Part shown: one piece after another, positions 34,239-44,800 of the stretch
Position numbering within the stretch: position 1 is the first letter of the stretch
Layout: each line of letters opens with the position of its first letter
NCBI GenBank assembly: GCA_022559845.1
Contig: CM040126.1
Span: 144,282,064 to 144,346,063, forward strand
Source of the DNA: Amorphophallus konjac
Taxonomy: Eukaryota; Streptophyta; Magnoliopsida; Alismatales; Araceae
Direction: 5' to 3'
Length of the DNA: 64,000 bases
The notes under the pieces: model-generated
What the model was told of the DNA's origin: nothing
Seen by the model: the letters and a program-made list of their open reading frames with translations, nothing else
Database searches by the model: none
Position numbers and translations under genes: made by a program

Positions 34239-34790
34239 ATTCTCCCCCGGTGGGAAGAACTTGACCCCGACGAGTAAGGGGTGCGGCTACTCGTGTGGCT
34301 CCTACGGATCCGTCACCATACCAGGTAGCGCGGAGTACACTCCACTCCAAATAATCGTCACCTGCTCCCGTATATATTCGATATACATATGCTGCTGTGG
34401 GAATGAGGCTAGTGGTGGACACTCCGGGGTGGGGTCACTCTCAAAGGAAGGAGACGGCTCAATTACTCACTAGGAATCACCGTTGGGTCCCTGTATGTGA
34501 CTGGATCCGAGACATAGAATGGTAGAGCCGATCCCAAATTCCGGCAAGTCTACAATGTACGCATTAGACCCGACTTGCCTCACACTCGAAAGGGACCGAC
34601 ATCGCGAGCTTACAATATACTGACTATGCAACTCCTAATATGCTTGACACATGCGGACTCACTATGCACTCAACAATCTTGACAAACTGGACAATAAAGG
34701 AAAACACGGACTCACACATGACCCTAGACAATCCTACTGTTAGACCGACCCATACATATGCAATGGTGGACCAAGACATCCTGAAGAGGC
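34239..34790 (-). other. Internal remnant of element G, noncoding
   Basis: Begins with the PPT (minus strand GGGGGAGAAT). Matches 7451-7980 of L with substitutions and indels. No ORF with a domain. Confidence 0.65.
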
Positions 34791-35267
34791 GTAATCTCGC
34801 GTTGGACCTGAGCAGGGAGATGATCACCGAATAGTGAACTGCAAGAAAGGGAAACGGATCAGGGGGCTCAGGGATGGTTCCCTGGGGAAAACCCTCTGAT
34901 GCCTAAGTCTGTAGAGTAACGGTGGAATCTATGAAGGGAGGAGGAAAAGAGAGGCGCGAGATCCCTCTACACCAATATGGTGACTGCCTCGTCTACGGCC
35001 CCCTCGTCCAAAAGGTGACGCTTGGACCACGGCCGGGATTGGGGCGTTGACTGAGGCGGGCGATGCTCCAGGTGGTGGTGCAGGTGCCGAACCGGTCCTG
35101 GATGGAGGGTCGCGAGAAAAGGTGATGTAGTTCTGATCGACTGAGGCACGAGGGGCGAACGAAGCTGCGGCTCGATCTGGGTCGTCCGGCGGGACGCCGA
35201 CCGAAGAGAGGGTCTCTATTCTGGTGGCCTTGGAGAGGCTCGACATCCAGGGCCCTCTCTATCAAAT
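34791..35267 (+). other. Start of the antisense region of J, no clear gene
   Basis: GC-rich stretch next to the G junction. Overlapping ORFs on both strands, none with a family signature. It may contain the damaged 5' end of the coiled-coil ORF that follows. Confidence 0.4.
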
Positions 35268-36251
35268 ATGTCACGGTATAGCCGCGAAGGTGAAGGGGGG
35301 AGACAGACAGCACTCCCCGTTCATGGCCCTCTAGATGGTAATGGAGGGTGGCTTGGTCCTTGCCCAGATGGGGGCCACTCTGGCAAAAGCTTACGCTCGG
35401 TCAGAGTCAGAGTGGGCGAACCTGTCCTGGACCCTGGTGGGTCTGATAGGAAGATGGCTCGGCTCATCGAGGAGCGTGATGGGCTTCAGCGTGAGCTTTC
35501 CTCAGTTAGGGAGTTGGCACGGGTGAGCTAGGTGGAGGCTCGGGCATTGACCGAGCAACTAGCTAAGGCCCGCGATTCGCTCGAGAGGAAGAGCATGCTT
35601 CTTGAAGAGGAGCGTGTTGCTCGCACCGAGCTAGATGGCCGGTGGGAGGCCGAGCGTGCCGAGCTGGTGGACAGAGCGGTGGAAGTTGAACGCCTTCGGT
35701 GGGAGGCCGAGGCTAATCGGGCCAAGGCGGAGAAGCAGGCGGCGGAGGCCGAGAAGCAGACGGCTGAGGCCGGACGGAGGTTAGCCGAGGTAGAGTGCGA
35801 GAAGGCCGAGCTCGCTGGTAGGGTGGGATCGGCCGGGGCGGAGGCGCTGGAGCAGTACAAACGCTCGGAGGCCTACCGGGTCAACCTTAAGGAGGCTGCC
35901 CTCCCCTACTACGAGTCGGGACTTCGTCGAGGCATCCGGAAGGGGTTCAAACAAGGCTACGACCGGGCCGTCTCTTATGCCGAGGAGTAGGAGTCTGAGA
36001 CAATCGATTTCTCATCCAGGCAATGCTATGACTCAGACTTGTCATCCTCCAGCTCCTCTGTGTCAGAGGAAGAAGATCAGGGGGGCTCTTCGTTCGAGGG
36101 GTCGCCAACTCCGGATGCCTCGGGAGGGCGTGCAACCGTGGCAGTTCCCACGCCGGTGGGGTCAGTGCCAGGGTAGGTCATCGCCGAGGGTGCCGGGGGC
36201 AGACCGTCTGAGCCTTCCACTTCAGAGCTTCAGGGTGGGCCAGAGGCCTAA
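35268..36251 (+). pseudogene. Antisense coiled-coil ORF of element J
   Basis: One frame with three TAG stops (35529, 35988, near 36175). The middle part (35532-35990) is a strong heptad-type coiled coil rich in Glu, Ala, Arg and Leu (L-x-x-E-R..A-E-A-E-K-Q). A conserved-looking segment follows: Y-Y-E-S-G-L-R-R-G-I, F-K-Q-G-Y-D-R-A, then an acidic Ser/Asp tail. This design is common in plant retroelement ORFs annotated as transposon or Gag-like proteins. An AATAAGG near 36330 may be its poly(A) signal. The true start is unclear; a frame change near 35440 probably removes it. Function unknown. Confidence 0.6.
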
Positions 36252-36625
36252 TGTATCCGCTTTGCTTTCTCTTTTTATATGTCTTTTCCTTTTTCGAAGA
36301 AAAACTTTCCTTGTTGTATAGGAAAAAAAATAAGGCAGTAGCGTTATAATGAAGACTTAACTGTTTCATATCGCCGTTGCCGTATTTTGTTCAGCGCATT
36401 TGCAGTGGTTAGAAAGTGCCGATAGTTTCTGTGTGGATTTCGCCTGATGGTTGGGCGAGCGTCTAATAGGGAGTCCTTCCGTTTTCTCATGCTTTGAATG
36501 CATGTCCACTTCGTGTGTCCCGCTGGGGCGGAAACGAGAAGGTTGAGGTGACCGCTCATAGGGAGAGGTCCCCTTGGCGTGTTTTTGAGGGGAGAATCAT
36601 TTAAGGCAAATAGCCTCCCTTTGCC

Positions 36626-36634
36626 TATAAAAGG
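36626..36634 (+). promoter_or_regulatory. TATA box before antisense ORF 36732
   Basis: TATAAAAGG about 100 bp upstream of the ATG, followed by a CT-rich leader. Confidence 0.55.
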
Positions 36635-36731
36635 TCTGAAGGGCGTCTCTTCCTCTCCACCGCTTAGGGTTTTCCCCGACAGTCTTTTCTCATTCTTTCT
36701 TCACGTAGTGTTGTGCCGCTATATTTGAAGC

Positions 36732-37397
36732 ATGGAAGACACTCTGGAAGATGATGCTACCGACGACGGAGGGCAGAGAGTCCTTGCTTCGGGTTTGAAG
36801 GAGGTTCGACAGCCGACGGACAGGTTTCAAGAATGTTCGACGTGCGGAGGCACGTTGTCTTCTTTTTATCAGTTCCGGCGGCATTTTTGGGGGGGGGGGC
36901 GAGATGGCGGACGGATGGGGGCATCAGGCATCCCTGCCGCCCATCCCTTCCTGCTCGCTCCATGGAGGGGAGGAGGAAGCCAATTAAGCTCCCTCTTTTC
37001 CGAGCTTTCCCCTGCCTCCTCGTCCAGCTCTGCTGGTTTCTTTTTCCCTCTCGCAGCCTCTTTCTCCCTCTTCTGCTCTTCTCATCATTTCTTTCACTCT
37101 TCGGAGGATGCCTGTACTCTCTTCCTTCCAAAGAGTTGGCAGATTGGTGAGGAGGATGCCTTCATATGCATTCCCTCTCCCCTTCCTCTTCCAAGTTCAA
37201 CTTGGAAGGTAGTCTTCTCCTTCCTAATCCCTCTGTCACCTTTGTCCCGAGCTACCCGAGCTAACGGGGTCGACTACCCTTTATCCGAACCAGTTTCTGC
37301 ACAAGGCAGAGTCAGTGGCTGGACGCAGGAAGGTCAACCGAGTCAGCTGAGTGATGGGCTCATACGGCGGCGCCATATGGATTTTTTACTTTTTTGA
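36732..37397 (+). CDS. Hypothetical antisense ORF of element J, 221 aa
   Basis: Open for 221 codons from ATG 36732, preceded by TATAAAAGG (36626) and followed by AATAAA (37447). It thus looks like a complete small transcription unit pointing at the tail of J pol. The N-terminal 60 residues are hydrophilic with a C-S-T-C pair; the rest is Ser/Phe/Leu/Pro-rich with hydrophobic runs and no recognised domain. A C/T-rich (plus strand) stretch encodes much of it, so the frame could be chance. I do not recognise it; it may be a real Tat antisense gene or a leader with an accidental ORF. Confidence 0.35.
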   Translation: MEDTLEDDATDDGGQRVLASGLKEVRQPTDRFQECSTCGGTLSSFYQFRRHFWGGGRDGGRMGASGIPAAHPFLLAPWRGGGSQLSSLFSELSPASSSSSAGFFFPLAASFSLFCSSHHFFHSSEDACTLFLPKSWQIGEEDAFICIPSPLPLPSSTWKVVFSFLIPLSPLSRATRANGVDYPLSEPVSAQGRVSGWTQEGQPSQLSDGLIRRRHMDFLLF

Positions 37398-37446
37398 CAT
37401 GTACTTTTTTGGCTTCGGCCTTTCTGATGTACAAGCGAGTTGTTTG

Positions 37447-37452
37447 AATAAA
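37447..37452 (+). terminator. Poly(A) signal AATAAA for the antisense unit
   Basis: AATAAA 50 bp after the 36732 ORF, 84 bp from the convergent pol stop. Confidence 0.45.
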
Positions 37453-37535
37453 GGAAATGAGGCTTTTATTTTATTTCATGTCATTTACAGAATGCTCGAT
37501 ATTCAGATGTAGAACTTTCGTAGTGTAGTCGCGTT

Positions 37536-39775
37536 CTAGGTCCGAGAGATGGGCTCTCCTTCCATCGTGGATAGTCGGTATGCTCCTTTCCCGAGCGTCT
37601 CGACCACTCGGTAGGGGCCTTCCCAATTAGGGGATAGCTTGCCCGCCGCCTCAAGTGGTCGAGAGGCTTCGGCTTTCCTGAGAACGAAATCTCCCAGTTG
37701 AAAGTGTCTATCTCGGACTTTGGCGTTGTAGTATCGAGTGAGGCGGCGTTGATATTCCGTTACTCGGATGCCGGCAATCTCTCGGAGTTCATCTGTTAGG
37801 TCGAGGTTTTCGAGCAATTTCTGGTCGTTTGCCTCGTGCGAGAAACAGATGACTTGGAGGGAGGGATTGGCAATTTCTAATGGGATAACGGCCTCGGCGT
37901 CATACACCAATTGAAAGGGGCTTTCACCGGTTGCTGTTCTAGGTGTCATTCTGTGTGACCAAAGTATGTTCGGCAATTCCTCAAGCCAGTTGCCCTTGGC
38001 TTTATCGAGCCTGGTCTAGATGCCTTTTAAGATAGTCTTGTTGGAATTTTCGACCAGTCTGTTAGCCTGAGGGTGGGCGACCGAGGTGAATTGATTGTGA
38101 ATGTTTAGGTCGACGCATCTGTCTCGAAAATAACGAGAATCAAATTACCGACCATTATCGCTCACTATCACCCGGGGAATGTCGTAGCGACAGATGATCG
38201 ACTTCCAGATGAAACTCCAGACGACTGTCTCGGTGATCCTTGTTGTGGCTTCGGCCTCGATCCATTTGGTGAAGTAGTCGATGGCGACGATGACGGACTT
38301 CTTCTGGGCCTGAGCTGTAGGGAACGGCCCGAGGATGTCGATTCCCCAGCGAGCGAAAGGATATGGCTCAGCTAGGGTAACGAGCTCCATTGCTGGCTGA
38401 TGGACCAAGTGGTCAAATCGCTGGCATCGGTCGTAGTGATGTACGTAGGTCGAGCAGTCGCGCTACAGAGTGGGCCACCAATAACCTTGCCGTAGCAAGA
38501 TTTTGGCAAGTGACCTTCCCCCTAAATGTGCTCCGCACAGGCCTTCGTGAACTTCTTGAATTGCTCGGTTTGCTTCGTCAGTTCTGAGGCACTTTAGGAT
38601 AGGACCGGAGAAGGATCTCCGGTAGAGAGTGCTGTCCAGAATGATGAATCATCGAGCTTGGTACTTCATTCTTCAGGCTTCCCGTGGGTCGGGAGGCTCC
38701 TGAGAGTCTTGGAGCCACGACAGGTAGGGGGTGCGCCAGTCGCTTGGGGAGGACGGGTCAACACCCAGGAGCTCCGAATCGATGCTCGGTCGCTCTAGCT
38801 CTTCGAGAAGGACCGATCGAGTACCCTCGGGGTCAAGAGAGGAGGCCAGCCGAGAGAGGGCGTCTGCTCGAGAGTTTTCTTCCCGAGCTATTCGGACCAC
38901 CTCAAAACTCTCGAACTGTTGTGCCACGGCTCTGACTAGCTGGAGGTATTTGACCATCGGTGCTTCTCGAGCTTCATAATCGCCGTTGACCTTGCTAGAG
39001 ACTAGTTGGGAGTCAGTGTGAATTCTGACTCGCTCGGCCCCTAGCCGCCGGGCCATGCGGGCTCCCGAGATAAGGGCTTCGTACTCGGAGGCGTTGTTGG
39101 ACGCCTGGAAGTTGAACTTCAAGGCGTATTGTCGCTCTGCTCCTTCGGGGGACTTCAGGAGGATTCCAGCGTCTCTTCCGGCTGAGTTGGAGGATCCGTC
39201 GACGAATAGTTCCTAGGTTGGCCCGGGAGCGGACGGAGATTTTTCTTCGGTCGGGATAGTGCTCTCGGCGATGAAGTCAGCGAGCGCCTATCCCTTGATA
39301 GCCGAGTGAGGCCGGTATGATATATCGTAGGCCCTGAGCATGATGGCCCACTTTATGAGGCATCATGAGGCTTCAGGGTGAGCGAGGATCCTCTTCAAAG
39401 GTTCGTTGGTCAGCACGGTGATGGAATGCCCTTGGAAATTGGGTCGGAGGCGCTTGGCCAAGGTAACCAACGCTAGCATGAGTTTCTCGATTGCGGGGTA
39501 CCTTCTTTCAGCCTCGTTGAGCACCTTGCTGGTGTAGTATACCGGTCTCTCGACTCCCGAGTCATTTCTGACCAGGACTGAGCTAACTATGGGTGGAGTC
39601 GCCGAGAGATAGAGATACAAGCCATCACTTAAGACAGGCTTGGAAAGCACCGGGGGTGAAGCCAGGAACTCCTTAAGCTCGGTGAATACCCTTTGGCATT
39701 CCTCGTCCCATATGAACGTAGCAGATGCCATTTTGGACCCCCTCAACCATTTGAAGAAGGTGTTTACGAACGTTT
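37536..39775 (-). pseudogene. Tat-like pol: RNase H, archaeal-type RNase H, integrase (element J)
   Basis: A single frame over ~2.2 kb with about five stops. Order: end of RT/connection (P/T-F-F-K-W-L), RNase H (39746-39363: L-Y-L-Y-L-S-A, V-Y-Y-T-S-K-V-L, E-R-R-Y-P-A-I-E-K), second RNase H (near 39210-38840: L-F-V-D-G-S-S-N, N-N-A-S-E-Y-E-A-L, H-T-D-S-Q-L-V, S-R-A-D-A-L-S), zinc finger near 38540-38430, integrase core (W-G-I-D-I-L-G-P, V-S-D-N-G-R and the E of L-V-E-N), then the C-terminal part to 37536. All acidic catalytic positions of the second RNase H and integrase are kept. Upstream domains are lost at the K junction. Confidence 0.88.
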
Positions 39776-40189
39776 ATTTATGATCTACCCGGGGGTATCA
39801 TGTTAGGTAGGTCCCTGACTGTTTGGGACGGGATTTCTATTCTGTTTGTTGGTTTATTTCACGTGTCGATCAATCGATTACCTGACTGGCAATTAACTGA
39901 TTGATTGACTACGCGGGCGTGCCAGTCACGTACGTGACAAGTTTATTATGCGCTCATTCTGACCCGTGTCGGGCGAGAGAAAGGTTCGATCGGGACCAGC
40001 AGTCCGCCATACCATAAAGGCTATGGCGTTAATTACATCCCCCGCGAGGAGGGAAAACCTTTGATTAATTGCTGAGATAGTGGGCTGTCGAGGCTGGAAT
40101 AAAAGATGCGATGTTATAAACATGACAAGATCACGTGAGATGCATCTATCTATCATGCAAGAGAGGCATGGTTTATTAAATTGATGACC

Positions 40190-40234
40190 CTTGGTACAGG
40201 GTGGAGGACGTAGGTCCGAAGACCACCATCGTGC
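40190..40234 (-). other. Conserved noncoding element 2 (copy in K)
   Basis: The plus strand has GGTACAGGGTGGAGGACG, then TAGGTCCGAAGACCACC. It matches 23610-23653 (D) and 60376-60415 (C). Confidence 0.55.
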
Positions 40235-40603
40235 ATAGCGGAGACTTCTGATCGGGCATAACCCGGCCTTGCGTCAATGCCGTTTGATATACCCGAGGGT
40301 CTATGCAAACATGCATGCATGATGCTCATGACTATGCTAAGCATGGCAATAGAGTTATGAAAACGAACAGAGCTCAATCACATTTATTAATCCCTGCCAA
40401 AAGGGAAAAAGGTAACACAAGCATGATAATGAAAGTAAAGTGCTGACGGACATGGTAGTGAAAGCATGATAACGAAACGATTCGGACTTGAACGGCCCCC
40501 CTCTTATTCAGTTTATTACTAATTAGAGTTTATTAACTCTGACCACGGGAGGCGAGGATCGCTCTGGAGGCGAGTGAGCGATTAAAACAGCAAAAAGGTT
40601 CAA

Positions 40604-40850
40604 AACCGGCGCAGCCACGCGTAGGGGTAGGTTTCCCCGGCGCGGCCAAACGTAGGTGAAGGGCCTTAATACGGCGCGGTCATGACAACCGGCTAATAAC
40701 GCGCGAAGGGCACGGGGCGCGCTGGTTTAGGGCGCGCCAGGAACGGGCCAAATAAAAAAGATGAAAACATGAGTTTAGTGTTAATCCGGCGCGGGGGGGT
40801 ACCGCGCCGTATTAGGGCGGGCCGGATTAGGGCCGCGCCGTTTTAGCTTA
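40604..40850. repeat. Cluster of CGGCGCGG/GGGCGCGCC palindromic words in K
   Basis: Ten or so words such as CCGGCGCGGCC, ACGGCGCGGTC, GGGCGCGCCAGG, CCGCGCCGTA and GGCCGCGCCG within 250 bp, irregularly spaced and in both orientations. Confidence 0.65.
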
Positions 40851-41191
40851 TTTTTGATGGATTTTTGAAACCATTTAAGTTCATTAAGGTTTTGAAGTTA
40901 TTTGGGCCAATTGCTTGTTTGATTAAAGTCCAGGATCTTTCCAGAATGAAGTAATGGGCCAGTGCGAGGTCCATACTCGAGCACTAGAGTCCCTGATTCA
41001 GAGTGAATGTTGTATTACGGCGAGTCCATATAGATGATTCATCTGTCCAGAACCTGCCAAAAATTGGGCAGCATCTCCCCTGAACCTGAAAGGTTGCAGG
41101 AGAGGAACGGGGTCATACTCACTTGTGGAGTAAGCCTGTTAAACTACCGGTCTGCATGGTGACAGCCAGCGAATTCTCAACGGATAGGATA

Positions 41192-41380
41192 CCCCGAGGA
41201 CTAGCCTACGAGGGGCACCAAAGCTCCGTGGGTGAGGATAGAGGGATGAGGCAGATGATAATGGAAGCAGCACCCCGAGGACTAGCCTACGAGGGGTGGG
41301 CAACCCACAGCCTGTAACACATCCCTTAGAGAGAGACCGACCATTAGGGAGGGAAGCTCCGAGGACTAGCCTGCTTGGAG
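41192..41380. repeat. Three hairpin-forming direct repeats in K
   Basis: CCGAGGACTAGCCTACGAGG at 41193 and 41274, and a variant at 41358. The flanking arms change together: CCCC/GGGG in the first two, CTCC/GGAG in the third, around the constant AGG-ACTAG-CCT. Confidence 0.8.
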
Positions 41381-42613
41381 CACACATCCCTTGGTCACCA
41401 TCGGATCTTCAAATTGCTGAGACTAAGATTGTTGGGTTAAAAACCCTGTTATTATCTGCTGTGGCCTTGAGGGAGCATCTACCATTGAGAGGTAGCGCCC
41501 TCGATCAATTAGTAGCTCCGTGAAACAATGGGGAATGCCCCCCTCCCCGGATGATTAAAGTAAAAATCGGCGGAATCTCAGAACGGCTCAATGGACGCAG
41601 ACCAGAAACCAGCGAAGTGGGGGGCATTCGGTGTAGGCAGATTGCCAGATGCAGGGTTGAGGCATCGATGCCAACGTGATCGGGCTAACATGCCTGAAGA
41701 ACAGGCAACTGGCCACGACATAGAGGGATAGTTGATGCATAGATGAGATGAGCGAACTGTAGAAGCATATGCTCGAACAACTAGAACGTAATGCTCAGAC
41801 CGTGGACCCTGCCATCCCGGAGGTGACTCCCACCCGCGTGAGCAATAGAACAGTGCAAATGGGAGAATTAATGGAAGTTAGGCCCTCATATCACAGCGGG
41901 AAGAAGCATATGCAAAAGCACAACTCTGTCCACGGGGGGACGCAAAGACCGTCAAATGAAACATAGAAGCGTTCGATGGGAAGGACCCGGGGAGGGGTCA
42001 TCTCTGTAGCCCGTGATGTCTCGGGGCATGGTCGGGATTCGAAGAAATCGGAGTCGGAAACTACGCATGGAAGGGCCCCGGTATATGCATTGACAGAGAT
42101 CAAAAGGGGGGAAACCTCGAGCATTCATTCGACCCACTCATCCATACATCTATGTATATATCACCACCCCATAAGCGGGGATGGGCTAACATTTACACAT
42201 TACGAATCCGGCGCCGGCGTCATCGCTCGGTCGTCGTTCATCAGTTGCAGAGGAATGTACAGAGGAGTAACAGCAAAAAAAGATCGTAGAGAAGGAGGGG
42301 AGGGGTCGGCTCATATCATCGCCATCCCTCCCCCCTCTCGCTTACATTTGACAGAGAGAGAACAAAGCACGGAATCCACGATAACACGGGCGCCCACCTA
42401 TTCCCGGAACAGAGTATCGGATGACTCCTCCGAAGGACTTCAGTTAGAGCAGAGGAAGACGGCCGCCGAAGGACACTTAGATAGAACCCTATTTCCCAAG
42501 GAAGCTCTCTCTCCCCGGAATCTGGTTTTTTCTCGAACCCTCTTCTTTTCCTTCCTCTTTTCACCTCTTCTCCTTCTTCCCTCTTTCGTCTTTTTTTCTT
42601 TCGAACAGCTGCC

Positions 42614-42624
42614 TCTATATATAG
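42614..42624 (-). promoter_or_regulatory. TATA box of region K
   Basis: CCTATATATAG on the minus strand followed by ~100 bp of purine-rich leader. Confidence 0.5.
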
Positions 42625-43007
42625 GAGCAGGTTTGAGCTCTTAATCCGACGTGGAGATTGGCGCGCCGGAAAGGGTGAGCTCTATCCCCTTTTGTGTCCC
42701 CTATGGTTCTGGGGTTTTGATGATGACAAATATTATGGCTCATTATGTTTAAATGTACATCCTTGATGATATAATCCTGATGTACTATGAGAAACTGTCA
42801 GAACAGGTTTAAGGATGACTCACAGGTCATGAACTCAACCCAAGTCAAAGTCAAATCTCTGATAGGTAAGGTCAATGCACAGTCAGATCAGGTAATGTTC
42901 TGCCTAATCTCAGTTCTGTGCATATGTTAATCTTTATACAGAAATGTTGGTGCATGTGTTAAGTCCATGCACATGGAAGGTCAATGCTAGTCTTCATATG
43001 TGCATCA

Positions 43008-44190
43008 TTTTATAAGTCTATACATTCTCTCGCATGCAGGCATTCGAAGTTTACACATTGCCTAGACTACACACGTTCTTATGTCTGTACATTGTTCTCA
43101 AGTGCATTCAGCTGTCTCATGCATATACATAATCTGTACACTCATTGCCAGCATGTCTGTACATCGCCTTGGTGTAGGCATGGCAAAGTCTATACGTTGC
43201 TGCATTGCACGCACATGTAAAGTCTATACATTGGTAGCTGCATTGCACGCATGTCTTAAGTCTGTACAGAGTTTGCCTAGACAGCACACATTCTCATGTC
43301 TGTACATTCTTCAAGGGCATAGTTCATACATTGTCCTGTCTGCATGTTACAAAGTCTACACATTGTTGCAAGCTAAGTCTGAACACTCTTCGGTGAAGTC
43401 TGTACACACTTCAGATGGCAAGTATGTACATCCATCTCACTTTCAAGTCTGTACATCGTCAGTGCATGAGCGTCTCACTTACAAGTATGTACATCGCCAG
43501 TGCTATTCATGCAATGTCTCACTTAGCGTCTCATGCTGTGTCCTAACACAACCAGCGTCTCATGTTGCGTCTCACTCAGCAAGTCTGTACATTCAAGCGT
43601 CTCATGTTGCGTCTCACTTAGCAAGTCTGTACATTCTTCAGTTGCATAACTCAAGTCTATACTTTGTCTGGTTGCACATGTATAGTCTATACATTGATGA
43701 GCTTCGCACACATTACTTGCTAAGTCTATACATTGTCGCTATGTGTGTGCATCATTATAGCAAGTCTTCACATCGCTTATGTATTGCACACAAAGTGTGT
43801 ACACTCGTTGGAGGCATGTCCAAGCATTCATATTCAGAGTCCATACATTCCTATATGCATATGCATCCTTCAAGATAAAGTCTGCACAAACAAAGTCTAT
43901 ACATTGTCTTTCACACACACACAAAGTCTGAACACTAAGTCTGTACATCGATTGGTGGCTTGTTCATGCATCATCCTCAGAGTCTATACATCATGAACAT
44001 CGCTTGCACAGCACAAACTAAGTCTATACATTGTGTTGCATCGCATGCAAGCAGAGTCTACACTTTCCCCCACAGCAAGCACAGCAAGTATATACATCGT
44101 CTGGCAGCCTGCACGCAAAGTCTGTACATTGCGTCTGGCAGCCTACACGTAAAGTATCTGTACATTGCATGCACACTGCATTTGTCAAGT
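43008..44190. repeat. U3 motif array of LTR B (AAGTCTRTACATYG type)
   Basis: Over 40 irregularly spaced copies of AAGTCTATACATTG, AAGTCTGTACATCG and close variants, mixed with GCATGCA words and GCGTCTCA(C/T) words (43530-43625). It lies wholly upstream of the TATA box. The 3' LTR has the same array at 53981-55016. LTR C has a shorter set. Confidence 0.9.
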
Positions 44191-44420
44191 CTAAACATTG
44201 CTGCTTGATATGAACTATGTACAGCCTGTGTTTTCTTGATCGACTGAAGAACTCTTTATTAAACTTGCAGATGTCTGGGCACGTGATCCGAGGTTTGCAC
44301 CTGGCACATGATCCAAGCTGATAGGATCGTGACACGTGGAACCATTATGCTAGGACACTGCCACCTGGACTAAAAGCTTGGGCGGGAATCGTGCAGAGCG
44401 TTCGCCCTATCTGCTGCTGC

Positions 44421-44429
44421 TATAAAAGG
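44421..44429 (+). promoter_or_regulatory. TATA box of the 5' LTR of B
   Basis: TATAAAAGG, followed by a purine-rich leader. Same at 55035-55043 in the 3' LTR. Confidence 0.75.
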
Positions 44430-44800
44430 AAGGCTTCTTCCTCAGAAGAAGGCTGACGATGTTGATCGTGATCGAAATAGGAGAGCTAAAGCAGAGAGGT
44501 AGATAGCTGCAGAAGGAGGAAAAGAATAAGAAGAGAAAAGAAGAGACAGAGAGAGCCTGCGAACGAGAGAAAAAGAAAGAGAAGCTGAGAGCCAAAGTGA
44601 GAGAGAAGAAAAATCGTGAGAAGGAGAAAGAGTGTGCAGCCAGTCCATCCTGAAGATCTGATCATGGATTGACTCGTGGATCAAATCCATAGTCATTGTG
44701 CTCTTCGGAGCTATATTGTTTTTGATTTTCTTGTTTTGTTTTTCGTTTGTTCCTTTCATACATTCAGTGGTTTCTGTTTCCATTGTTTGGGATCGGGGTT

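Larger units (their letters stand above)
32253..34790 (-). mobile_element. Element G: truncated relative of element L
   Basis: An LTR (32253-34238) with the same termini as L (TGATGCGGGA...CATCA) and recognisable similarity, but much more diverged. It is followed by the same PPT and ~550 bp of homologous interior. Homology ends near 34790, where Tat-like material begins; the gag-like ORF and second LTR are missing. Confidence 0.82.
34791..39775 (-). mobile_element. Element J: Tat-like Ty3/gypsy remnant with antisense ORFs
   Basis: Minus-strand pol with RNase H, a second RNase H of archaeal type and integrase in one frame. Plus-strand (antisense) ORFs follow downstream of pol. The double RNase H is diagnostic of the Tat lineage, and some Tat elements (Grande, Retand type) carry antisense ORFs in this place. 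Gag, protease and RT are missing at 39775, and no LTR of J is recognised. Both ends are deletion or insertion junctions. Confidence 0.82.
39776..42689 (-). mobile_element. Region K: unclassified LTR-like sequence
   Basis: 2.9 kb without domain-bearing ORFs, between the J pol break and the B insertion. The minus strand has CCTATATATAG (42614-42624) followed by a purine-rich leader (42590-42480), as in LTRs A, C and D. Downstream are hairpin-type direct repeats (41192-41380), a cluster of GGCGCG palindromes (40604-40850) and a copy of conserved element 2 (40190-40234). TG at 39781 may be an LTR edge. No PBS or partner is seen, so family and exact limits are unknown. Confidence 0.45.

Noticed and set aside
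35528..35860. Ser/Ala-rich minus-strand ORF
   Set aside because: Antisense shadow of the coiled-coil ORF, which shows clear heptad composition.
42650..42665. TTGGCGCGCCGG as a Tat-type primer binding site ending an LTR K
   Set aside because: Only ~35 bp from the TATA box, and the purine-rich leader shows transcription in the other direction; it is probably one more GGCGCG palindrome word.
43081..43878. 265-codon plus-strand ORF
   Set aside because: Encoded wholly by the U3 repeat words, with a Cys/His/Ser-rich repetitive product; the 3' LTR copy is interrupted.
43008..44190. Regularly repeated 14-bp words resembling a CRISPR array
   Set aside because: Spacing is irregular, words vary and occur in LTR U3 of a plant retroelement; both LTRs carry the same array.
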